A DNA stretch of 64,000 nucleotides from positions 20,398-84,397 of the forward strand of contig MU858216.1 in the NCBI GenBank assembly GCA_033297075.1, in the 5' to 3' direction. A program made the position numbers and the translations under genes. The notes under the pieces were generated by a model. The model saw only the letters and a list, made by a program, of their open reading frames with translations. It was not told the origin of the DNA and searched no databases. Of this stretch, positions 56,062 through 64,000 are shown piece after piece (within the stretch, counting starts at the first letter, position 1; each line of letters opens with the position of its first letter). Origin of the DNA: Rhypophila decipiens. Lineage: Eukaryota > Ascomycota > Sordariomycetes > Sordariales > Naviculisporaceae.

Positions 56062-57867
56062 TCAATTTCCTCCTCCCCTGTTCGCATAGGCTTGCAAGGC
56101 AGCAGTGGCAAGTGCCGCTGCGACTCCATTAATGTTTCCGGAGGATGTATTGAATGGTGCAGGGGCGCCTACTGCCTGTCCCTCTGGCTGTGCGGCGCCA
56201 CTTGATGACGCTCCTTCGGGTTGCTGCCCTGGCGTAGCCTCCATCTCTTGTACTTCTCCGTCCCGGTCACCACAGCGCACGCAAAACGGAGGGCCAGGAT
56301 AACACTCGTCCGTGGTCTCACGCAGGCGTTGGACAATTCTGCTAACCCCTTGCCGATATACTTCCCCGTCGCGGAGCATCTGTCTGACTTCTTCATCGTG
56401 TTCTTCCATCTCTCTGGCTCGTGCCTCCTTCTCCTGGGCAAGCTGTTGCGCAAGGGCAGCGATCCTCTCGGCCGATTCTCTGGCTTGGTCGGCATGTGAA
56501 GTAGCGAGGGTTTCCAGCTGTTGCTCAAGGGCAGTGATCCTCTCGGCCGGTTCTCTGGCTTGGTCGGCATGTGAAGTCGCGAGGGTTTCCAGCTGGTCCT
56601 GCAGATGCCTCCTCTTTGTCTCTGATGCATGGAGCCTATCGACAATACTATCTTTTTGCGTGATGACCGCCTTTTTCTCCTCGGCGAGCATGAGGATCTT
56701 TTGCTCAGCCTCGGTTAGCTTTTGCTTGGCCTCCTGTAGCTCTTCTTCCTTGGCCTCGTATCGCTGCTCTTCGTAAGACTGATCTTCGGAAATCAATCTC
56801 TTAAGCTCCGAGACACGATCCTTGAGCGTGTCATTTCTGGCATCGAGTGATGCGATTTCTTCCTCGTTCTCTAATATTTGGGACTCGGCCTTTTCAAGTT
56901 TGGCCTCCGTTTGCGCAATAACACCCAGGAGCTTGTCCTTTTCCGTGGTCAATAGTGCCGCTTGTTGTTGGGCTGTTCGAACAAGCTTCAGTGCTTCCTC
57001 TCTGGCCGCTATCAGTTTGCCAAGCTGCTCATTCTTGGCGTTGGCCTCTGCTTCGACTTTTGCGACTTTTGCTTCGAGGTCGTTAATTCTTTCATTGGCC
57101 TGCTGAAGTTGAAGCTTGCCACGCTCGTCGGTCTTGGCGACTGTCGCTTCCAGATCTTTAATTCTTTCATTGGCCTGCTGGAGCTGAAGTTTGCTGCCAA
57201 GCTCTTCGGTCTTGACTTTGGCCTCTGCCTCGATTTCGGCGACTGTTGCCTCGAGGTCTTTGATTCTTTGATTGGCCTGCTGAAGCTGAAGTTGTTCCCC
57301 GGTGGCCGGGGGGTTGAGAGGAGCCGGCAGCTTGAAGGAGGTGGCCGCGGGGAAGGAGAGACCAGCCGGAGGTGCCAGAGGGCTTGGCCTCGTGTTGCGG
57401 GTCGAAGGTGCCTCTGAGACTGGCGAGAACGAGGCTTGAGAGTAGATGGAGGATTGCCCTCCGATGGCGGATGCCTGCCGCTTGGGGGCCGGCGGCGGCG
57501 TTGGTGATTCTATGGAGCCTTGGGCTCTCTTCCTGATGGTCCTCCCGGACCTGGTCGTGACAGCATCGTCGTCGCTGTCGTCGATTATAATGGCGGCGTC
57601 CTTGGCCGCCTCTGCCGCCTTCTGGCTTGGCTTTCTCGTTCTCTTTGACTGCACCTGCGACTGGAGTAAGGGCGTGAGCGTTGATTTCTCAAGTGATTCA
57701 ATGACGGGACGTCTTACTTGGCTTTTCGCGGCAGTGGTGGCAGACTTGGGCGCCTTGACCACGATGGAATCCGCAGTGCCCCCCACACTTGACGGCGTGC
57801 TCCTAAGCGCCGCCGCCGGGGGCTCGGGAGGGCCGCTGCTGGATTTTGCGGTAGGTCGAGGCGGCAT
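56062..57867 (-). CDS. Coiled-coil protein with internal repeats
   Basis: 601 residues from ATG 57867. The frame stays open to 58134, but the upstream part looks non-coding and the 57867 ATG has a better context. The N-terminal 200 residues are disordered, Pro/Ser/Ala-rich with basic (SKRTRKPSQK) and acidic (IIIDDSDDD) patches, the latter like a SUMO-interacting motif. From about 265 to 555 a long heptad-rich coiled coil follows. Inside it, LQLQQANERIKDLEATVAK recurs three times (units of about 34, 25 and 34 residues), and QLETLATSHADQARE... recurs twice as a 25-residue (75-bp) unit. A CxxCG pair (PFCVRCGD) follows near the end. A 57-bp stretch at about 57715-57659 has GTAAGA..CCAG ends and could be an in-frame optional intron. 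Function unknown; a nuclear scaffold is plausible. Confidence 0.7.
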   Translation of the reverse strand: MPPRPTAKSSSGPPEPPAAALRSTPSSVGGTADSIVVKAPKSATTAAKSQVRRPVIESLEKSTLTPLLQSQVQSKRTRKPSQKAAEAAKDAAIIIDDSDDDAVTTRSGRTIRKRAQGSIESPTPPPAPKRQASAIGGQSSIYSQASFSPVSEAPSTRNTRPSPLAPPAGLSFPAATSFKLPAPLNPPATGEQLQLQQANQRIKDLEATVAEIEAEAKVKTEELGSKLQLQQANERIKDLEATVAKTDERGKLQLQQANERINDLEAKVAKVEAEANAKNEQLGKLIAAREEALKLVRTAQQQAALLTTEKDKLLGVIAQTEAKLEKAESQILENEEEIASLDARNDTLKDRVSELKRLISEDQSYEEQRYEAKEEELQEAKQKLTEAEQKILMLAEEKKAVITQKDSIVDRLHASETKRRHLQDQLETLATSHADQAREPAERITALEQQLETLATSHADQARESAERIAALAQQLAQEKEARAREMEEHDEEVRQMLRDGEVYRQGVSRIVQRLRETTDECYPGPPFCVRCGDRDGEVQEMEATPGQQPEGASSSGAAQPEGQAVGAPAPFNTSSGNINGVAAALATAALQAYANRGGGN

Positions 57868-60800
57868 GGCTGGTGGTGAGCTGGAACCTCGCTGCTTGTG
57901 GTAGGATTTAATTAGATTCGTTGGACCAAGTAGCAGAAGGTTTGTGCAGGTGTTGAAAATGGCTGACGTACGCCGAGAGCGGTGACTAATCGGTAAACGC
58001 ACTGAAAGAAAATCAAAGGGCAGGAGCGTGACTAGAGTTTGATCGAGCGATAACCGCATGACCCACTGCCTCTGGGACCCGGGGTGGGGAGCTGCTGGGC
58101 TAATTGGTATGTGATTTGGGATGGAAGGAAGCACCAGTCCGTTCAGGACGGACGGAAAATGGGTCTATGGCCACTGGCCAGGTGCAACTGAAGTACTGAA
58201 GTCAGGAGATACCTGAGATGCAGCCGAGAAGTCTCTGACTGGAAACTTCCAGGGGGTGTATTATGTATGAATATAGGACAAAGCCCTGGCTAAGCCGTTT
58301 GAAAAAAGAGTGTCTGCCAGAGTCAAGGGGCTGCCCTGCCAGCAGAAGTGCAACCCCAGGCTTCTTGTCTTCCTCGGACAACTCGACGGGAGAGCAATAT
58401 GATAGATATATTTCGACCTGTCTTAGGCGCCAGCAAAGGAGCCAGAAGAATCTGAGGAGAGGCGATCTGAAAAGCAGGGGAAGCGACCCCGGGATATTAT
58501 CAGCCAGGGGCTGAAGTGGCGAAATGATCGATATGTCAAGTTCCCAAATTGGGACTCCCGGAATAAAATCCAAATTCAAGCCCTTGTTCTCAATCAACAG
58601 GGCAGTATAAAGGTATTCCAATGGGAAAAAAATCAAACTCTCATATCTATGAGCAGGAGTTGAAGAGGAAAGAAATCCCACAGTCCCTAATCTCCGGGAT
58701 CATGGCCATATAGGTGGTTATTCAAATCCTAGGTCGCTAGATTGAAGGGGAACAGATGACAGATATATCGCGCGCGAAAAATCGCGGGAAAAAAGTTCTT
58801 ACCTGGTCAGGAGAAAATATTTTTGTTGCACCTCGACGGGCGCGGACACCCCATCCTGTCTGGTGCCCCTCAGCGGCAGGAGCTTTTGGTGAATCTCGCC
58901 GAGTCCTTCTCGGCAGTGATGGCGAAAGTATAGAAGCGACGATGGCGTGGACGTCGACGTGTGGTTGAAAACTCAAGGTCGAGAACATCAGGTCAGGATC
59001 GGTCGGGGAGCCGAAATGGGTCTTGGTGTGTGTGTGGGTTGAAGTGGAACTGGATTACGGATAGAGCCCTGGTTGACCTGGCAGGGGCAACCGGGAAACA
59101 CTGTGCACAGGCCGACGCTAAATTTGCTAGCCCCCACCCAACGCTGCCGGCGAATGAGATGGTTGGGACGGGCATGCGGTCCAAATGGAAAAGTGTCTTG
59201 ATGGTTACGCCATTTCGTCGTGGCGCCAATGGGAGATTATGTCACATGATGGCCGGTATTGCTAGCTCGGACAAGAGCGGTCCGGCAGAGGTATAAATAT
59301 CTCCCTCTCAGCTTCATTGATTTCTTGAATAAATACCCAACTTTGTCCTTTTTCGTTTCCCGTGCCTGATGATAGTAGCCATCTCCGCAGGAGTCATATC
59401 CTTGCAATAATCACTCGGAAATATGCAAGGCCGGGACCTCGCACTCGATCCACTGCTTACTCTCTTCCTCTCCTTCTATCGCCGAAACCACTTGCTGATG
59501 CTGCCGCTAGGAAAGATGTCCGGGGCTCAATAGCTAACGCGGCCAGTAAGACCAGCGATGCAAACACGGCAAGATCGATACCCTCAAGAAAAGAACACCG
59601 AACATCGCGTTCAGTTTCCAGTGTCGCCATGCCCCTGCCATGGCATCCCGATTAAGCGAGGTACATAGGTATGGCTATCTTCCTGGTGCGACGTTGGATC
59701 GGACGACCGACAGTGGATAAGTGGGAAAGTGGGAATCACGATCGGGGACACAAGAGCGGGAAAGTCCGGAGTACAAATATGTCTTGCGCATGCTCAGTCC
59801 AAGACTCCAAATGCTCGGTAGTTATTTCCTAATCTCGTTCCTGGCCATTTAAGAAGAACCAGATCAGGGCTTGAATGAGAGTCCGCTGATCAGTCGATGC
59901 TTGTACACATTTCAGATATTGCGGAATAGGCGGTCCCCTAGTGCCCCATAGGTCCTATCCTCTTTCGGGTCGGAAGAGGGGGCATCCCATTCGGATTGGG
60001 CAGCAACCCCTTTAGTCACTGGATGACTCAAAATCACCAAAATAGTACCACCCGAAATCGGACATATCATGCGTTGTAAAGTGTGGAAAAGAAAAATTAA
60101 AACAACAGTGGCGCTAGACACCAACGCCAGGAGAAAGTATAATAAAAACTAATATGTCACCGCTGAATTTAACTAGTCAAAGACCGACGACATATCATGC
60201 ACTGTCATTAATTATTTACCTCGGTCAATCTGCATCCGCTCTCGCGGCTGTCTTGCGGTACCGTCAGTCGAGTAATGGACTACCGTGTCCTCGATTTGAC
60301 AGCGGGAAGAAGCTGCGAGGACCTATTTATGATCCGTTCGGGCAGGAGAAAGCGCCGGAAATTCCAAATCGCAATAATGTTCAATGGTTCATGCAACAGT
60401 TTCAGCTGCAACTTCCATACTGCCCTACAGGGATGGAATTCCACGGCCATCAGAAGTATCACGCAGACCGATTGGGTCATGATATCGAATTGAGAGGAAC
60501 GAGAAGAAATCCTCGCACCTGCTAGAAGGAAAAAGTTTCCCAGGATTGAATGCGCCAATCCATTATTGGGCAGGAATGACCATCTGTCGACTGCCGCTAC
60601 AATTGCCTGCCAAGGTCCATAGCGTTGCCTTCAAAGTTCAAGCTTTATCAGCTGGGGTCAGCAGCCCTCAGAGACTTCTGGAGCGTTGCCAACATTCTGC
60701 CATCTCCTTCTTATGGAAATATCCTTTTGTCTGGCCCTCGTCTTTGTTGCTATATTTTGTAGGGCCTTCCGGAAGCCCTGTGATTATGGGAGAAAATAAG

Positions 60801-62568
60801 GTTTGGTTTTCCGTCCACCCGCATATCTCAAGTTTTCGCTGTCCCTGCTCATATCTCCAAGACCGCCTATTTCAACACACAGTACTGTACACTGAACTAA
60901 CCACCAAAATAACCTGGCCAGATCTTACCCTGGACTTTGAAAGGGTTAGTCGCGTGAAATGGGGGCGTTAACGTTGCCCGAAAATGTTCTTATACGACAA
61001 GACCAAAAATATGTTCCAACAAGTCTTAAAGATCATGTCCTCCTCCAATGACATGATGAATGAAAGTCGTAATGGCTTGCGCGTGAGCTGACAGCTGATA
61101 CAATGTTCCTACCAGCAGTTTTGACCCAAGGCACGAGTTTAACTTTGCAATAGCACATGAACTTGCCATTCTTCTGTAACGAAATATGGTCACATTTATC
61201 GTCTTCCCTTGGGCTGGTAACCACATCATACTGTTGGACCAGGGGAATCGGGTCCGATCTATAGCTGACATCACCCAAGGTGAAGGACACCGAGGAACTG
61301 GTTAAACATTCGTCATCTGAGATGGTCTGATGCCGGAATGCATATCCATACCAGGCCTGCATTGAACCGTCCCCATATTCTCAAAACTCATAGAGACTGC
61401 CCACCCATTACAAACGCGGGCGATATGAAACCGGTCTAGAATTCTTCTGGAAGCATTTGAAGATGAGAAGGAGCTCCTAGGTATATGCGGGGGACGAACA
61501 TCTGGGTTCTACCTTGATAGTTGTCGCGATCTGGAGTGAAAGCGATCGAAAACAAGCTGTGTACTGTGGTCGTTCGATGATGTAAGAATAACGCAACGCA
61601 ACCGAAAGCGGTATATGCACTGTACTGGGGAGATACTCACTCCCTGGATGGCCTTCAAATATTGACACCAGTTGCCTGTAGCTCAAGATGACAACCTTCC
61701 ACGCTGGTCAAGCTGATTGGGGCTGGATTTGCGAGTCTCGACCATATATATGAGCCCGATAAGTAAGATCATGTCTTCAGAACTGAAAATTGCTGCCACA
61801 GTGTGGCAAAAAAGTTGAACCGGCCAAAGGTCCAACAAGGAACATGGAAGTTGCTTGCGCAGTAGCTATCAACATGCCACTAAAGCTGCAGCATGACGCC
61901 GTGACCCGTCCCTGAGGACCGGGGCGCTAAGTGCAGGCCCGAGATCCACTTCACAGAGACGAGATGGCGGCCAGATACCTGATACCCGATGTTCATGACA
62001 CAATCTCTGACGAGTCCACAGCTCCCCATCGCTGACGCCGGCAAGCTGTTCTTCCGTCGACACCTTTTTCCAGAACATGACTCGACATCGCTTCGGAATC
62101 CTGAAACTGAGGAGCCTCCGGGTACTCGGTCCTACGAACGGGGTGAGGATGGCTACATGTACCAGGAGGCAAAGAAGACTCTGTCCGGGCAAGACCCGAT
62201 GATGGATATAAACTCGCAGTCCGACCACCTCTAACCCAACCTTCATCCCTCCTTCATCATCAGCGTTTTTTGGTGTTCCAAAGCATCATCACACCTTCTT
62301 TCGCCCTCTTGTTTCCATCTTTCTTTCTTTCTTGTGCGAAATCGAGTTTGACACTCTTTTGGCATCAACTCTTGAGTTTGACGCTCATTCGTTTTTTTTT
62401 TTACAACATTACGAGTTTGACACTCTTTTGTTTGGATTGACAAACACCCAACCAACCCTTTTTTGTTATACCCATCCGAGTTCAACACTTTGCGTGTTCA
62501 TCTCGATCCTCTCTTTCAACTGCCGGTCAGCCAATCTTTCCATCTTTCGAGACGAACGGACAACAACC
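57868..62568. other. Gene-poor region of 4.7 kb
   Basis: No gene supported. Open frames such as 58202-58681 minus, 60154-60525 plus and 60546-60971 plus show no domain, signal peptide or consistent splicing. A GCCGAG/CTCGGC hairpin lies near 58900. The last 300 bases form the T/C-rich leader of the proline-rich protein gene with the repeats described separately. Confidence 0.45.
62344..62425 (+). repeat. GAGTTTGACACTC direct repeats in the leader
   Basis: GAGTTTGACACTC at 62344-62356 and 62413-62425, and GAGTTTGACGCTC at 62374-62386. A weaker version, GAGTTCAACAC, lies at about 62478. They sit 145-225 bases upstream of the ATG of the proline-rich protein, so probably in its 5' untranslated region. 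Confidence 0.9.
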
Positions 62569-63414
62569 ATGAAGTTCTCCGCTTTCGTCATTCTCTCGGC
62601 TGCCCTTGGCGCCTATGCTGCTCCGATTCTCCGGTCCGGGGAGCAGGCCAAGGACGTGGTCATCGATGCTTCCGACCTTGGCACCACCGATCTGCCGAAG
62701 CTTGCCGTTCGCCTTCCCAATGGCAAGCCTACACCCAAGCGTCGCCATACCAGCTTCTTTTCGCATATAGAGGCTCGTGGACCTCAGCAGGCTCCGGCCC
62801 GTGGGGGTCGCCAACCAGCTGCCGGAGCCACAGCTCAACGCCCAGCCGCGAATCGCCGCCCCAGAGATGTGGGCAGCGCATCGGTGGAAGACGAGCAGGA
62901 TACTCTAGACGACAAGGATGGCACATTCAAGGCCGGCGCTGGCGAGGAGTCTGCAGCTGATGATGAGGAGCCACACTTCAGCGACGAGACCGAGTTTGAG
63001 CCTGAGCCAAAGGCTGTAGAGGCTCGTGATCCTCAATCCAGGCCGCCACCGCCCCCTCCGCCACCGCTTCCTCCTCGTCCTCCAGCTCCTAGGCCTCCTG
63101 TTCGCGCTCCCATCCCCCGTCCGCCTCGGCCGCCGGCAAGAGCTCCTGCTCCTCCTCCTCCCCCTAGGCCGCCTGTCAGAGCTCCTGCTGCTGCTCCTAG
63201 GCCTCCTGCCCGAGCTCCCGCTCCAGCTCCTCGTCCGCCCGTGGCTCGTCCAGCTGCTCCTCTTCCTCCTGTTCGCGCTCCTGTCCCCCCTTCTCCTAGG
63301 CCACCTGTCCGAGCTCCTGCTCCTGCTCCTGCTCCCCGACCCCCTGTAGGAGGACCACCACCACCTGCAGGAGGCAACAGTGGACTTCGTCCTCCCCCTC
63401 CTCCTCGGAACTAG
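62569..63414 (+). CDS. Secreted proline-rich repeat protein
   Basis: Single exon, 281 residues, ATG 62569 in the context CAACCATGAAG. The frame is open far upstream but only through the T-rich leader. MKFSAFVILSAALGAYAAPI is a signal peptide. Residues 20-60 look like a propeptide with a dibasic KRRH at 59-62. A Gln/Ala/Arg-rich and then acidic region (DEQDTLDDKDG, EFEPEPKAVEARD) follows to about 155. From about 158 to the end the sequence is almost only Pro, Ala, Arg and Val in irregular repeats of PPRPPVRAPAPA type, closing RPPPPPRN. Such sequence forms polyproline II helix and, with the signal peptide, points to a cell wall or extracellular matrix protein. No catalytic motif. The repeat count probably varies between strains. 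Confidence 0.82.
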   Translation: MKFSAFVILSAALGAYAAPILRSGEQAKDVVIDASDLGTTDLPKLAVRLPNGKPTPKRRHTSFFSHIEARGPQQAPARGGRQPAAGATAQRPAANRRPRDVGSASVEDEQDTLDDKDGTFKAGAGEESAADDEEPHFSDETEFEPEPKAVEARDPQSRPPPPPPPPLPPRPPAPRPPVRAPIPRPPRPPARAPAPPPPPRPPVRAPAAAPRPPARAPAPAPRPPVARPAAPLPPVRAPVPPSPRPPVRAPAPAPAPRPPVGGPPPPAGGNSGLRPPPPPRN

Positions 63415-63910
63415 ACGTTGTCATGGATCTGGCAAGAACAACATGGCTCGTCTTGTCGTCCTGCACTTATTCCAAGGGCCATTTTCCCTTTTGGCCGTAT
63501 AGAGTTTGACACGAGAACTTCTTTTTTCTTATATGACGAATCTTTCGTGGGTGCCCAGACAAGCACGCCACTGTCAATCCTTTCAGAAAAAGGAGGAAAA
63601 CAATCGATCGGTTTGAAAGACCATGACAATCTGGGGGTCTGATGATGTCATTCACAATCGTTTAGTTTCTGTTTTGAGGTTTTGTTTTGTTATGCAGTTT
63701 TACGGCTGGGACCGACAGAGATACTACCTTGTAAAGAAGGCCAAGCCTGACGTGTTTGCAACCGTTATTCTATCTTTCTATTTGTTTCATGATACCTTTA
63801 TAGATGGATTGTTTCTTAGATAGAAATTTGTGTCAAACTTGTACTCTCATACTATAGCCATAACTTTATAGCCTCATAAAACGTCACTAATACACGTAAC
63901 TCGCCTCTTG

Positions 63911-63926
63911 TCACGGCGAGCCGTGA
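63911..63926. repeat. Perfect palindromic hairpin TCACGGC/GCCGTGA
   Basis: TCACGGC (63911-63917), two-base spacer, GCCGTGA (63920-63926). CTTGT/ACAAG words flank it a few bases out, so the stem may extend imperfectly. It looks like a transposon terminus or protein-binding palindrome. Confidence 0.8.
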
Positions 63927-63970
63927 TAACACAAGCGATAGTGCCCTATTGAAACTGCTATATAACACAC

Positions 63971-64000
63971 AATTCTAAGGCTGGCTTGCAGCTTAGAATT
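63971..64000. repeat. 9-bp inverted repeat AATTCTAAG/CTTAGAATT
   Basis: AATTCTAAG at 63971-63979 and CTTAGAATT at 63992-64000, exact, 12-base spacer. It is cut by the window end, so it may continue. Confidence 0.8.

Larger units (their letters stand above)
63415..64000. other. 3' region with repeat words and hairpins
   Basis: 3' untranslated and downstream sequence of the proline-rich gene. AGTTTGACAC at 63503-63512 and its exact reverse complement at 63830-63839 flank 317 bases. Short hairpins follow at 63911-63926 and 63971-64000. No gene seen. Confidence 0.5.

Noticed and set aside
57868..58134. N-terminal extension of the coiled-coil protein to residue 690
   Set aside because: The extension is compositionally unlike the rest and the downstream ATG at 57867 has a better context. 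An upstream intron or leader is more likely.
58202..58681. 159-codon minus-strand frame rich in Leu
   Set aside because: No clear membrane topology, family or promoter. Likely chance in non-coding DNA.
62332..62568. 79-residue N-terminal extension of the proline-rich protein
   Set aside because: It translates the T-rich leader repeats (IEFDTLL, LEFDAH, YEFDTLL) and would bury the signal peptide.

Overview
The window is nuclear DNA of a filamentous ascomycete (Pezizomycotina; a Sordariomycete, perhaps Hypocreales, is my guess from protein style). Evidence: short introns of about 50-105 bases with GT..AG ends and occasional CTAAC-type branch sites, a Zn2Cys6 regulator with a fungal-specific middle domain, a deuterolysin, a Tps2-type trehalose phosphatase, a DUF3632-type protein, secreted proteins with Kex2 sites, and a Ser/Thr-rich wall protein. 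There are no operons, rRNA genes, convincing tRNA genes or CRISPR arrays. Gene models were spliced by hand from reading frame and splice sites.

Layout. 1-4.3 kb: the 3' end of a Cys/Met-metabolism PLP enzyme, a SET-domain protein with a signal-like N terminus, and a DUF3632-like protein. 4.5-7.7 kb: tps2 (minus strand) with a long upstream region holding stress-element-like AGGGG boxes. 10.4-13.2 kb: a GFA/CENP-V zinc protein and an O-methyltransferase lacking the usual catalytic His. 14.7-18.7 kb: an eight-exon Hsp70-like ATPase and a BTB protein. 18.7-23.5 kb: gene-poor, with a frame-broken gene candidate, an eight-cysteine small secreted protein and a creatininase-like fragment. 23.5-29.2 kb: a D-2-hydroxyacid dehydrogenase, a second GFA protein and a Zn2Cys6 regulator with a 163-bp tandem duplication upstream. 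30.2-39.1 kb: an EI24/Rrt8-type membrane protein, a decayed array of about 150-bp hairpin-bearing repeats, then a 1756-residue secreted mucin-like protein. 40.9-46.8 kb: an MCT-type MFS transporter, a hydroxylaminobenzene-mutase-like membrane protein and a short F-box/2EXR-like protein. 46.9-55.1 kb: a secreted Kex2-processed protein, a deuterolysin and a small protein resembling a deuterolysin propeptide domain. 56-63.4 kb: a coiled-coil protein and a secreted proline-rich protein whose untranslated regions carry repeated GAGTTTGACAC words.

Functionally this is a mixed neighbourhood and not a classic secondary-metabolite cluster, since no PKS, NRPS or terpene backbone gene is present. The recurring theme is the cell surface and secretion: adhesin-like protein, protease, small Cys-rich protein, proline-rich protein and another processed secreted protein. 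Metabolic genes (trehalose, dehydrogenase, OMT, GFA) lie between them. The most unusual DNA is the diverged hairpin repeat array at about 31.7-33.3 kb directly upstream of the giant surface protein, followed by the TTAGGG-containing inverted repeat just 3' of that gene.
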